Origin: Argyresthia goedartella
Taxonomy: Eukaryota > Arthropoda > Insecta > Lepidoptera > Argyresthiidae
DNA length: 64,000 nt
Reading direction: 5' to 3'
Assembly: GCA_949825045.1 (NCBI GenBank)
Contig: OX463835.1
Span: 24,755,201-24,819,200 of the forward strand
Position numbers and translations under genes: made by a program. Numbering within the stretch: the first letter of the stretch is position 1; the number at the start of each line of letters is the position of its first letter. Positions 52,850 to 62,955 of the stretch are shown one piece after another. The notes beneath the pieces are model-generated. The model was not told the origin of the DNA, ran no database searches, and saw nothing but the letters and a program-made list of their open reading frames with translations.

Positions 52850-55801
52850 CTTGCAACAATCACCCCCCTTGACTTAATTGAAACTGTTAATCAAATAGAC
52901 AAATCTTTCACAATAGAATGTCAATTGCACGACAAAATAGAAAAATGTAGCGAGTCTTTATTAACGTTTAACCTTAAAATCCTTACGTTCAATATCCGCA
53001 GTATTGCCCACAATTTCGATGAATTTTTAGTAGCCCTTAAACGCTTCGATACCAGCTTCGATGTTATTGTGCTCACTGAGTGTTGGCTGGCAACCGGAAC
53101 CGGCGTAGGAGAAATACAAGGATACAACTCATACTTTACTAAAAATACCCACAATCGATGTGGTGGTGTAACTACATACATAAAAGAGTGCTGGAACGCA
53201 AGTGTACAGGAACCAAACTTAGCTGAAACTGAATGCCTGTCCATAGAGCTTCCAAACTCAACTACTATAATATGCCTATACAGATCCCCCTCCTTTACAA
53301 ATTGCGGAAATTTCATTGCCTCTCTTAATGATCTTCTAGTCGGCATTAAAAATGAACAAACGGTAATTGTTGCTGGTGACATCAATATTAACATCCTTGA
53401 CGAGCAAAACAGCACAGAGTATCTTTGTATAATGGCAGAATCAGGACTCATTCCTGCAATAACAAAACCCACCAGACTAAACAACTGCCTAGACCACATT
53501 TTCGTCCGAGCTAAAACCAAAGAAATACTCGGCATGGTAGCTCAAACAGACATCACCGACCATAACATAGCGGTGATGGCACTGTCTCTAACTAATGGCT
53601 GCCCGAAGAAACCCGATAGAATCATAAAAAGGGTCGATTCTCTGCTAGTGGCTTCCGAACTGCGAAACACAAACTGGGCACCCGTTATGTTGGCCACCGA
53701 TGTGGAAGAGGCCGTCTCAGAATTCAATCAGATTTTGAGTGATGCTGTAGATAAACACACAACCTTGAAGCGGGTCAGAAGATCAAACCTCATCCTCAAA
53801 CAATGGATAACCCCAGGTTTACTGAGATGCATCAGACATCGTGACAATCTTCATCTCGATACTAGAAAACATCCCAATGATCCTGTGAGAAAAATTGTTT
53901 ACATCAGGTACAGAAACTTCTGTGTGGATCTGCTCCGCAAACTTAAGTCTGCTCATGAAACTGCCGAATTGGAGAGCAAAAAAAATGACCCGAAAGGTCT
54001 GTGGAAAGTAATAAATAAAATTAGCAACCGTACAGACAAACCATCTACATCATCTGGACTTATAAAAATTAAGCCCGACCCTCAAGAGTCAGTGGATCAC
54101 TGTAATAAATACTTTGCCAATGTAGGCGTGAATCTAGCGAACCAATTGCTTCAAAAACAACATAAATCGTTCAAGGATGCCACTTCAGAGATCACAATTA
54201 GTGAGTCGACTCCTGAATCCTTTTTCATGCAGCCAACTGATGTTTTTGAAGTAAGGAAGATCATCGCGAATTTAAAGAACGATAGCTCTCCTGGTCACGA
54301 TGGCCACACACCCAAGCTAATCAAAGAAATAAGTAGCGAAATAGTTGTCCCCCTAACTCATATCTTTAATCTGAGCCTCTCAACAGGCATATTCCCCCAA
54401 ACGTGGAAGTTGGCACAGGCCATTCCCATTTACAAAAATGGCAATAGAGAATCTCCAGAGAACTACAGACCCATCTCACTTCTTGGCCTCTTCTCAAAGA
54501 TTCTCGAAAAAGTTGTTAACAAGCGCTTGGTATCTTACCTTGAGAAATATCGGCTAATTTCGGAAAACCAGTTTGGGTTCCGAAAGGGATTATCTACGGA
54601 GGATGCCGTTAGGTCTCTGATTGATCAGGTATCTTCAAACCTTGACCTAGGCAAAAAGTGTATTGGAGTATTCCTAGACCTCGCAAAGGCCTTCGACACC
54701 GTATCTGTACCCATACTACTCAAGAAGCTTGAAACCAAAGGAATCCGAGGGCAGACTCTTGATTGGTTCAGAAGCTACCTCACGGACAGAAAACTTTGCT
54801 TAAAAATTGACACTAACATCAGTCGCGAGCTTCCTATTAATTTCGGAGTACCACAGGGAAGCGTGTTAGGCCCTACACTCTTCCTAATATACATAAATGA
54901 TATTCATAGTGCCCCACCCCCAGACGTAAGCATACTCTGCTACGCCGATGACACTGTTGCCATCTTCAACGGAGATACTTGGCACAATGCTCTGCAAAAG
55001 AGCGAAATAGGTTTGGCGAGCATTGCTGAATGGCTTAACTCCAATCTCCTTACGCTCAATGGCAAAAAGAGTAAATATATGTGTTTTCACAAAACTCGAG
55101 CATCAGAGCCCAAGTCCGACACCCGCATGCGGATTCACTCTCTCTGTGACTCAGTGTCATGCAAGTGTGAGGTGATCGAACGTGCTGAAACCATAAAATA
55201 CCTGGGAGTCACGATCGACCAGAACCTCTCCTTTAAAGCTCATATCGCCGACACAGCCAAAAGGGTAAGGAAAGTTATTCACGTCATGCGTGCGCTACGA
55301 AACTCTGCCTGCAAGCGTATTCTTAGGCTGGTCTATGTGGCTCTGTGCGACTCAATACTGAGCTACTGCATTGCAGTCTGGGGAGGATCTGGTGTGTCTG
55401 TTATGCTGACACTTGAGAGAGCGCAGCGATCGGTTATAAAAGTCATGCTAAAAAAACCATACAGATTCTCGACTGATGCTCTGTATGCTGAAGCGGATCT
55501 TTTGAGCGTACGACAAATCTTTATACTGAAAGCTGCTACCCACATGCACGGCAAGACAATCCGCAGTGTAATTTATGAAGATCTTCTGAAAAAAAGAATC
55601 TTCCGTGTGCCGCAACCTGCAGCCAAAACATCGTTTGCTCGTCGTTTCCCCAATTTCATTATGCCCTTCATCTATAACAGGGTTATCGGACAATGCGACA
55701 TCAAGCACTGTACGGTGAGAGCTTCTAAACTCATTATTCTAAAATGGTTGAAATCTATTAAATACCAAGAAACTGAGGATTTCATGAAAATCGATACATA
55801 A
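52850..55801 (+). CDS. LINE-E ORF2: endonuclease and reverse transcriptase, intact
   Basis: A single open frame to TAA at 55799-55801. The frame is open from at least 52850, and no in-frame ATG stands out before the endonuclease, so the start is not fixed. The endonuclease reads TFNIRSIAHNF, TECWLATG, CLYRSPS, AGDININIL, LDHIFV and DITDHNI. The reverse transcriptase has SPGHDGHTPKLI, YRPISLLGLFSKILE, QFGFRKGLSTEDA, motif A FLDLAKAFDTV, GVPQGSVLGPTLF and catalytic CYADDTVAIF, with a normal thumb. No RNase H. All catalytic blocks look intact, unlike the other LINEs in the window. Confidence 0.85.
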   Translation, partial: LATITPLDLIETVNQIDKSFTIECQLHDKIEKCSESLLTFNLKILTFNIRSIAHNFDEFLVALKRFDTSFDVIVLTECWLATGTGVGEIQGYNSYFTKNTHNRCGGVTTYIKECWNASVQEPNLAETECLSIELPNSTTIICLYRSPSFTNCGNFIASLNDLLVGIKNEQTVIVAGDININILDEQNSTEYLCIMAESGLIPAITKPTRLNNCLDHIFVRAKTKEILGMVAQTDITDHNIAVMALSLTNGCPKKPDRIIKRVDSLLVASELRNTNWAPVMLATDVEEAVSEFNQILSDAVDKHTTLKRVRRSNLILKQWITPGLLRCIRHRDNLHLDTRKHPNDPVRKIVYIRYRNFCVDLLRKLKSAHETAELESKKNDPKGLWKVINKISNRTDKPSTSSGLIKIKPDPQESVDHCNKYFANVGVNLANQLLQKQHKSFKDATSEITISESTPESFFMQPTDVFEVRKIIANLKNDSSPGHDGHTPKLIKEISSEIVVPLTHIFNLSLSTGIFPQTWKLAQAIPIYKNGNRESPENYRPISLLGLFSKILEKVVNKRLVSYLEKYRLISENQFGFRKGLSTEDAVRSLIDQVSSNLDLGKKCIGVFLDLAKAFDTVSVPILLKKLETKGIRGQTLDWFRSYLTDRKLCLKIDTNISRELPINFGVPQGSVLGPTLFLIYINDIHSAPPPDVSILCYADDTVAIFNGDTWHNALQKSEIGLASIAEWLNSNLLTLNGKKSKYMCFHKTRASEPKSDTRMRIHSLCDSVSCKCEVIERAETIKYLGVTIDQNLSFKAHIADTAKRVRKVIHVMRALRNSACKRILRLVYVALCDSILSYCIAVWGGSGVSVMLTLERAQRSVIKVMLKKPYRFSTDALYAEADLLSVRQIFILKAATHMHGKTIRSVIYEDLLKKRIFRVPQPAAKTSFARRFPNFIMPFIYNRVIGQCDIKHCTVRASKLIILKWLKSIKYQETEDFMKIDT

Positions 55802-56128
55802 TCACCTCCCCTCCCTTTTATTATATTTAAGTATTTCTATTTAGTAAGTATTCCTATAATTTTTCTCTCCATTTAACGATCTTATCTCCATATCATACAT
55901 CCATTGTTTATTAAACAAACTGCATAATTATAATGTACACCTCTTGCCGTAAGTAAAACCTAAGTTGTGATTCTTATGTCAAAGAACTGGGCCTCACGAT
56001 ACAGGTCTAACCTAGTGTGAGGGCCGCCGGTAATCTATGCAATTCCTTAGCAAATACGTACCTAATTAATAAGTGAAACTCTGTATTCTTCCGTTAAATA
56101 AACCATTATCTTATCTTATCTTATCTTC

Positions 56129-56254
56129 TTTTCGACCCTCCCTGGCATCAATCGGATTTCACTGCCACGGAGGTTGGTCCCCACCAAACGATACACCGCC
56201 ACCCTGCATGGGTTTTGCGATGCCTCGGAGAAGGGCTACGGAGCTGCGGTATAT
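56129..56254 (+). pseudogene. pol: BEL-2 pol, RNase H start between two LINEs
   Basis: About 42 codons, including LHGFCDASEKGYGAAV, the first catalytic Asp region of BEL/Pao RNase H. It is bounded on the left by LINE-E and on the right by LINE-F. The corresponding BEL-1 stretch reads HGFCDASERGYAAAV. Confidence 0.85.
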
Positions 56255-56613
56255 CCTTGCAAATCAAATCCTTGGTCACTTTCAAGAAAAAATTGAAACA
56301 GCATCTCCTCTCTTCCGAATAGTGGGTATCTCATAGTATTTATGTATATCTATTTATTTATTGTATTCTATTTATTTATTTTATAGTAATTACGTAGGGT
56401 GTATTGTGATTTATTTGATAGTATATTTATTTTATTTATTTCTTTTAACTCTTAATTGTACACTAGGACTCTCTATATTTTATTTTTCTCTTTTCTTCAC
56501 AGGTTAGCTGTAAGAAATTTCTTTTTAGAAATAAGCTCACCTTTGCATACTGTTTCTGTTATAATTTCCACTGTGTTTTCTGTGCAATAAAGGATTATTA
56601 TTATATTATATCA
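56255..56613 (+). mobile_element. LINE family F 3' tail inserted in BEL-2 RNase H
   Basis: 359 bp flanked by TATAT on both sides (56250-56254 and 56614-56618). It encodes only the last dozen residues of a CR1/L2-like polymerase (SFKKKLKQHL), then a 3' UTR with TTTTTAGAAATAAGCTCACC and the terminal GTGCAATAAAGGATTATTAT. The tail is related to LINE-B (TTTTTAGAGATAAGCTCGCC). A heavily 5'-truncated insertion. Confidence 0.85.
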
Positions 56614-56618
56614 TATAT

Positions 56619-58607
56619 CTGCGTACGGTCGACTCCTCGGGGGAGGTTGATGTGCGGTTGGTCATGGCCAAGAGCAAGATTGCGCCGTTGCGCACTCGCC
56701 TGACCATTCCCAAATTAGAGCTTTCGGGAGCGGCTCTCCTGACTCGTCTGCTCAACCACACGATGACGGTTCTTCGTGGGTCAATAGCGTTAGAAGATAC
56801 GGTCTACGCTTGGACCAGCCAGATCGTGTTATGCTGGCTGAAGGCTTCAGTTCACAAGCTGGAGATTTTTGTGGCGAATCGGGTTTCGCAGATTTTGAAA
56901 TCGGAGGTTCCCTTAATCTGGAGACATGTTCCAGGGGAGATGAACTCAGCAGACTGTGCGTCTCGTGGGTGTCACGCTCCGGAGTTGGTTGGACATCCCT
57001 TGTGGTGGGGTCCAAAATGGTTGACTCAAGCCGAATTGGATTGGCCAATGAGTCCACGCGTTACCTCGGCGAACGGCGCCTTGACAGTCGGTGTCTGTAC
57101 GACGCAACCAGAGCCGGAAGAGGAGTTCAGCCTGCTGGAACGGTACAGCTCGCTCGACAAGCTGGTCAATGTGACCGCCTGGATCTGCCGATTTGCGCGC
57201 AATTGTCGGAATTCTGAGGCGCAAAGAGTGCGGACACAGGTCCTGACACCACGGAAACGGAACCATGCGTTGTTCGCATTGGTACGGAACGTGCAGACGG
57301 TGCACTTTAAGTCCGAACTGGACATTCTGAGACGCGGACGCGTCCAACTGAAGGGAGCTGTGGCTCGGCTCAACCCGTTCATTGACCCTCAAGGATTGCT
57401 GAGGGTAGGAGGTCGGCTGCGGAATGCCAACCTGCCTTATGCGGCTCGCCACCCGTTGTTACTCCCTAGGAAAGGGAAGTTGGTCGAACTGTTGATACAG
57501 GATCGACACATTCGGAATGGGCATATCGGATGCCACGCCTTGATGGCGTTTCTCCAGCGCGAGTTCTGGATTCTATCGGGAAGACGCTTAGTGCGTAGCG
57601 TCGTATTTCGGTGCCTGCCTTGTTATCGGGCCAAGGCGGCTACGATGCAGCCCCAGATGGGCGATTTGCCCTCGGATAGGGTTAACGAAAACCGGCCCTT
57701 TGCGGGTGTCGGAACGGATTTCGCGGGACCATTCATGGTCAAGTCTTCACAGCTACGGAACGCCAGATTAGTGAAGGCATACCTGTGCGTCTTCGTGTGC
57801 TTGGCCATGAAGGCAGTCCACTTGGAGGTGGTCAGTGACCTCACTACGGAGGCATTTATCGCATGTCTGGATCAGTTCGTCTCACGAAGGGGCCTCCCGA
57901 CATTAATCCGTTCGGACAACGGCACAAATTTTGTCGGAGCCAGGCGATATCTGCAGGAGGTCACTCAATTCCTGAACGGTAACCAGGACGCCATCGGTAC
58001 GGCTTGCTCCCGACGAGGGATTGAATGGGTTTTCAGTCCGCCGGGATGTCCTCATTGGGGAGGAATTTTTGAGGCTGCGGTTAAATCGGCTAAGTCGCAC
58101 CTGACGAGGATCATCGGTGAGACCTCTCTACGCTTTGAAGAGCTTGCGACGCTGTTTTGTAAAATTGAAATGACACTGAACTCGCGTCCGTTGTGCCCGC
58201 TCAGTTCGGATCCAAATGATTTGGAAGCGTTGACGCCGGGTCACTTCCTGATAGGTCAGCCCCTTAACACCCTGCCAGAATACCCATTCAGTGATGTTAA
58301 GTTAAGTCGGTTAACTAGGTGGCAGATGTTGCAGCAGATGGCTCAAGATTTTTGGAAACGGTGGTCCCTTGAGTACTTGCACATCTTGCAGCAGCGCCTT
58401 AAGTGGACTGACCGGACGAGCCCCCCTCAAGTCGGTGATTTGGTGCTGATTAAGGATGCGAACCTGCCATCATTGAGATGGAGACGAGGACGGATCGTCA
58501 ATTTGTACACGGGTCGGGATGGCACGCCTCGATCAGCAGAAGTCAGGGTGGGGGACTCGGTCCTCAAGAGAGCGGTCGCAACACTTTCTCGCCTTCCTAT
58601 TGATTAG
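56619..58607 (+). pseudogene. pol: BEL-2 pol, last part: RNase H, integrase, C-terminal domain
   Basis: Open to the stop at 58605-58607. RNase H continues with KLELSGAALL and AWTSQIVLCW; BEL-1 has AWTDSQIVLCW there, so one codon for a conserved Asp has been deleted. The integrase is complete: HHCC finger (HIRNGHIGCHALM, CLPCYRAKA), catalytic Asp in GVGTDFAGPF, Asp in RSDNGTNF, Glu in GGIFEAAVKSAK. A DUF5641-like C-terminal end follows (GDLVLIKDANLPSLRWRRGR). It would join the cDNA to the genome, making the observed 5-bp duplications. Confidence 0.9.
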
Positions 58608-58638
58608 GGACAGGTTCGGGCCTGTCCGGGCGGGTGAC

Positions 58639-59224
58639 TGTTTAATATTTATGCTTCGGAACGCACCGGTTTTCGTTGCGCGGATCGATCGCGAGTAATC
58701 GGGACAGTGATGTCCCGATTACTCGCGAGCGGAAACGGAACCGCAGCTGTCACTCGTATCGAAACGAGATGAAAAATTAGAGGTTACTTTCTTGCCGTGA
58801 GAAAAAACATGTCTGCTCATGGCGTCGGGCCTTGAATGTATTTCAGTGTAACAATTGTCTAACACAGGTGTCGGGCCTGGTCGGAGTGTTAATCATAATA
58901 ATCGTCGGGAAATAAGTAGATTCGCGTCAGTGATTCGTGTTGTGAAGGTTGAAGTTGTACGGTCCCCAACTCGTCGTATTCGGACGGCGACTCCTCGTGT
59001 CGGCAAGCAACACGCCGGCGACAGCGTCGGGCAGCGAAACGAGTGAGATTCGGTTCCTCTCCTACCACCCTTGTGCTCCTATCCCGTATTCCTGCCTCGA
59101 ATCGAGCTTTCGAATTCCGGTCTACGACGGCAAGGTAAAGTGCCACTCACGATTCTCTCCCGTGCTGGCAAAAACCCAGCCCCTCATGATTCCACGCCGT
59201 TCGGTTGAGGCTTGGAATTAAACA
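58639..59224 (+). repeat. BEL-2 3' LTR
   Basis: 586 bp, TGTTTAAT...TTAAACA, followed by the ACATG duplication. At 58690-58727 it contains a 16-bp-arm hairpin (CGCGAGTAATCGGGAC, loop AGTGAT, inverted arm). The 5' LTR has one arm plus ATCACT, the complement of the loop. Otherwise only scattered substitutions separate the LTRs. Confidence 0.95.
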
Positions 59225-59676
59225 ACATGCTTGTAAAGGTCCTCTTCTGCCCTCTCAATGGCACATTCACAGTGGCTTTGTTCAATTGAACCATCGGAAT
59301 TTAATTTCACATTCTTGAAATAAAACATTTTTTTCATTTGTGCTTTGCGCTGGCCTTGGTGGCAGCTGAAATCGCCATTTCCTGCTACACGACCGTTTAA
59401 CAGAAACATTTAGGTTTTTTTAGAAAGTTGGGAGTTAGGTACTTAATTAAATTAATATTTATACCTAAGCGTGTTGGTAGTCGACACAGTCTGACTCACA
59501 AGCAAAAGGTACCTGGTTAAATCCCAGAATATGAAAGTACCGAAGCATGCCTTGCCGCTGCTATCCGAATACTCATAAATATATTGTATCAAAGGAACAC
59601 CGGTCAGAGTGTCGATAAGGGGGCGGAAGCGCCCACTTGTAAAATATTCAAAATTGTCACTTTTTGAGGCCGCCAT
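59225..59676 (-). pseudogene. SWIM-domain gene fragment interrupted by BEL-2
   Basis: Minus-strand frames: 59676 downward begins MAASKSDNFEYFTSGRFRPL, a plausible first exon. 59409-59225 reads GRVAGNGDFSCHQGQRKAQM and SHCECAIERAEEDLYKHV, a SWIM-type zinc motif (CxC...xKH, second Cys replaced by Tyr). The reading resumes at 46133 beyond BEL-2. SWIM motifs of this type occur in proteins with a YqaJ nuclease domain in some DNA transposons and in host genes; which one this is cannot be told. Splice sites are not clear. Confidence 0.5.
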
Positions 59677-59795
59677 GCGTTGGCGTTAGGGTGAAGAAAA
59701 GGAGACGCGCTGGCAGGTTGTCTAAAAGCAAAAAAAAATATTAATTTTTTTTTCCTTGGCGCTCCGTTATCTACACTTTAATGGGTTTAATGCTT

Positions 59796-59850
59796 ACCTT
59801 TCAACAAATGCTTGAATATAAACATCATATTCAAGCATTTGTCGAAAGGT
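59796..59850. repeat. 24-bp-arm hairpin
   Basis: 59796-59819 (ACCTTTCAACAAATGCTTGA...) and 59827-59850 are inverted copies with one mismatch around AAACATC. It is isolated, non-coding and just upstream of the SWIM-gene ATG on the minus strand. Confidence 0.85.
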
Positions 59851-60024
59851 AGGTCTTCCATCTGATCTTCTCATACAGATATATTGGTTTTTTACGCTTG
59901 ATAATTTTTTACGTGGTGCAGGCCTGGTGAAATTTTCGTCGTGCGGCCATTTTAAGAATACCCTTTTCATTTAAGAATGGCGTAATATGTGCCCTTCTTG
60001 GGACATTAAAACAAAAACGAATAT

Positions 60025-61527
60025 TCATGGGCCATAAACTGTATCACAGTAGTTAAATGGTGATAAAACTAGTAATTCTGTAAGAAGCCTTCTTATATCT
60101 TCGCTTAAATAATGTCGTAAATTAAATAGTATTTTTAGTTTGAAAAATGCATTTCTAATCTTTTTATTTATGTGGTGTGTATATCTTACTTCGCTGTCCA
60201 TCATCAAACCAAGGTTAGTTGCCGTATTTACTCTCGAAATAGGATTGTTATTTATTTTCACGTCTGGATTTTGTATTGTAACTTTCTCACATTGATTTTT
60301 TGTACCTAAAATAGATATTTGGATTTGGCAGGGTTAAGGACTAGGGTGTTTTGTTTAGCCCATTCAAAAATTAGCTGGAGGTCTTTGTTGATTTTCTCTA
60401 CGACGTCTTTGGTTTCTGAAGGTCTAAATGAGAAATAAAGCTGGGTTTCGTCTGCATAAAGGTGAATCTTGCAATGGTAAAGTCTATATGGGAGATCTGC
60501 CGTGTACAGTATAAATAGGAGGGGTGAAATAATGGAGCCTTGAGGAACGCCTCTAATGAGTGGTTTAATCTGCGAGTGTTCTATACTGCCGAGGTTGTTT
60601 TCCGTCATTATCACATGCTGCCCTTTCTATGCCATTGTAATAAAGTTTTTGCAGAAGTAGTTTTATATTTAGGCAGTCAAAAGCGCGCGAAAAATCCAGG
60701 AGAACCAATATGCTACTCAAGCCTGCATCGGAAGTCGTAATAATGTCATCTGTGACGTGCATGAGAGCAGTTGCTGTTCCATGTTCTGCTCTAAAACCAG
60801 ACTGTAGCTTTGGTAGTAAGTCTTTCGACTCTAGATATTGGCTTAGCTGGATGTACACCACTCGTTCTATGATTTTGGATAGCATAGGTAGTATACTGAT
60901 TGGACGGAGATCTTTCATTTCTTCTACATTATTGCACTTAGGAATAGGCTTCACTACGGCCAGCTTCCAAGTCACGGGGAAAGTGTTCGTGGATAGTGAT
61001 GTAATGATAAGGTGTGTTATGACTGGAAAAGTGGATGGCAACGATAGCTTTATCATTTCAATCGTCATTCCATCATGTCCAAAAGCGTTTGTTTTTGTGC
61101 AGTTTATAAGTTTGTTTATAAGTTCCATTGAACTCATGCTGATTGTGAAGCCTTCTCCGTCCTTTGTTGGGCTCTTAGATTCTGACATGGTTTCTTCGCT
61201 GCAGATGTGGCTACCAGGAGTGACTAGAAAAAAGTCGTCTATCAGATTATGGTCATTGAGATGTAGGGTCTTCATGGCTTGATTTGAACAACATTGACCT
61301 ATCTTTTAGATGTCTCCATAGTTTTTTCGGATTCGACTTGTTGTTGTTCACATAGTGTGAGAAGTAGGCTACCTTCTCGCGACGAATGGCTGATGACACG
61401 TAGTTTCTAAGGTCTTTGTAGTATCTAATGATACTTGGTCTCTTCATTTTTGTAGCACGATTGGAAGATGCATCTCGGAGAGCCATCATGGTTGTTATGG
61501 TGTCAGTAATCCAAGGCCTTCCGGCCC
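60025..61527 (-). pseudogene. LINE family G reverse transcriptase, decayed
   Basis: Minus-strand pieces in four frames: RRPWI-like linker and KLWRHLKDRS (61527-61253); FGHDGMTIEMIK, LRPISILPMLSKIIE, LQSGFRAEHGTATA and motif A LLDFSRAFDCLN (61275-60600); GVPQGSIISPLLFILYTADL and catalytic YADE in HLYADETQLYF (60614-60306); thumb TNLGLMMDSEVRYTHHI (60261-60025). Frameshifts separate them, and the second Asp of YADD is Glu. The words resemble CR1/L2-type enzymes. The 3' part is cut off near 60010. Confidence 0.8.
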
Positions 61528-62955
61528 ATAATGTACCTATATCAAAATGTACCTCAAGGAATAGTATTTTTTTTTGCAAAATGCACCTATCCCAAAACGC
61601 ACCTTTCGCAAAATGCACCTATCCCAAAATGCACCTATTGCAAAATGCACCTATCCCAAAACGCACCTGTTGCAAAATGCACCTATCACAAAACGCACCT
61701 GTTGCAAAATGCACCTATCCCAAAACGCACCTTACGCAAAATGCACCCATTGCAAAATGCCTTACACTGGTCAGAAACATGTTCATGGATAATATTTTAA
61801 TATCAACCGTTTTACATGTGTGCTTTGTTTGCCGTGTTATAGTATTTCCTGTTTCTTCCAGTGATAGTGAGGCAATACATTCATCACGACACACACACAT
61901 CGCCATAAGGTACTCAGTTATATTAGTCCGATGCTTATTATATCTATATGCACCACAAATAAGAGTACATTTTCCTTTCTAATTAGTAGAAAAAGAAAAA
62001 TCCTGTTCCATAGTTGTGAATTGCAAAAAACCTCGGCACAAATCACACACCTTTGCGAAGCAAAGAAATATTGCAACTTTTCAAAGTACAGCTATGCCCA
62101 CTTTTTTTGGAAATGACAGAAGTCAAAACTACGACCGCCGACTGAACAGTATGGCAAAAGTACAAAAGAGGTTAGTTATCAATTCGATCCTAACGTATTA
62201 ATTTAAATGTTTATTGATGAATTCGTACTCTAACCGTCTTAGAAATGCAATGAAATGTGTCTTTAGCAATGCACGCACAATGCCAGAAAAGCGAAATGCC
62301 AGAAAATACTTAGAATAATTTGTGCAGGATTCTGTATGGGACATGGACTTGTAAAAGAAGATGGCTAAATCAACGCATGGATGACTGCCCCAAATATATA
62401 CAAAGACTTCTCAACAGCCAATAGCATTTAAATACTCATTCATAAATTACTGCGTCTTTAGTAAGTTTGTAGAACTTGAAGAAAATGATTAAATAATTAA
62501 GAGTTATGACGAATAAGATTAACCCCCGGTTTCTCGTATATTTAATCCGTTGTTGATCGTCCTTAACCAATTTCAGCTGTCAAAATTGTATACAAAAAGA
62601 AATTGACGGCCGCTTGACGGTTGATTAATGGCTTGTTTTTGTACGAGAAACCGGGTATAAGCCATACTCCAATACGCAAAAAATATATCATGTACTACCT
62701 ACGTACTACTTACCACATCATAACTTCATTTGCCGTCAAGTGTGAGTCCGGGGGGACGGTAAGCAAATTCAAATTCCTCGTGGTCCCCCCAGGAGGACAA
62801 CCGACACCGACGACAACCCGGGGGGCCACGAGTAAGTCGGGCATTTTGCGATAGGTGCATTTTGCGATAGGTGCGTTTTGGGATAGGTGCATTTTGAGAA
62901 AGGTGCATTCTGCCACGTCTTTCGCATGGGGTACATTTTGGAATAGGTACGTTTT
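61528..62955. mobile_element. Foldback-like element with tandem-repeat inverted arms
   Basis: About 1.43 kb between the endonuclease and RT parts of LINE-G. The left arm (61528-61761) has about twelve 15-16-bp units of CAAAATGCACCTATCC type, alternating with AAAACGCACCT to form 31-bp dimers. The right arm (62841-62955) has four or five units inverted (GCATTTTGCGATAGGTGC). The outermost units ATGTACCTATATCAAAATGT and complement CGTACCTATTCCAAAATGT match each other better than the inner ones. Long inverted arms built of short tandem units are the hallmark of foldback elements. No transposase is inside; target duplication not resolved. Confidence 0.7.
62522..62656. mobile_element. 135-bp MITE inside the foldback-like element
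   Basis: CCCGGTTTCTCGTA near 62523-62537 and its complement TACGAGAAACCGGGT at 62641-62655 are inverted ends. The interior shows weak further symmetry (AATCCGTTGTTGATC and GGTTGATTAATGG). No coding capacity. Confidence 0.6.

Larger units (their letters stand above)
51089..56124 (+). mobile_element. LINE family E, full-length CR1-like element inside BEL-2
   Basis: About 5.0 kb inserted into BEL-2 pol. It has a 5' UTR (51089-51566), ORF1 (51567-52628), ORF2 (about 52850-55801), a 3' UTR and a terminal (TTATC)n tract (56105-56124). Candidate duplication TTCT (51086-51089 and 56125-56128) is short and uncertain; removing the element restores the BEL-2 frame. Both ORFs are uninterrupted, so this may be a competent or recently active copy. 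ORF1 with a zinc finger and ORF2 without RNase H fit CR1-group elements. Confidence 0.85.
46134..59224 (+). mobile_element. BEL-2: BEL/Pao LTR retrotransposon with two nested LINEs
   Basis: LTRs 46134-46703 and 58639-59224, 5-bp duplication ACATG (46129-46133 and 59225-59229), primer site, gag, and pol with protease, reverse transcriptase, RNase H and integrase. LINE-E (51089-56124 or thereabouts) splits pol after the reverse transcriptase, and LINE-F (56255-56613) splits RNase H. Without them the element is about 7.7 kb, a normal BEL/Pao size. LTRs differ at several bases and by a hairpin arm, so it is older than BEL-1. Gag frameshifts and a lost RNase H residue make it inactive. Confidence 0.95.

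Noticed and set aside
58608..58638. Possible envelope gene downstream of BEL-2 pol
   Set aside because: Only about 30 bp separate the pol stop from the 3' LTR, so there is no room; BEL-1 is the same.
61576..61761. Regular short repeats suggestive of a CRISPR array
   Set aside because: Units are contiguous without unique spacers, the context is eukaryotic transposable DNA, and inverted copies form the other arm of the element. The same applies to 16639-16975.
61531..61800. Repetitive frames reading NAPIPKRT and KMHLSQ-type peptides
   Set aside because: They are translations of the foldback arm's short tandem units and appear in three frames.
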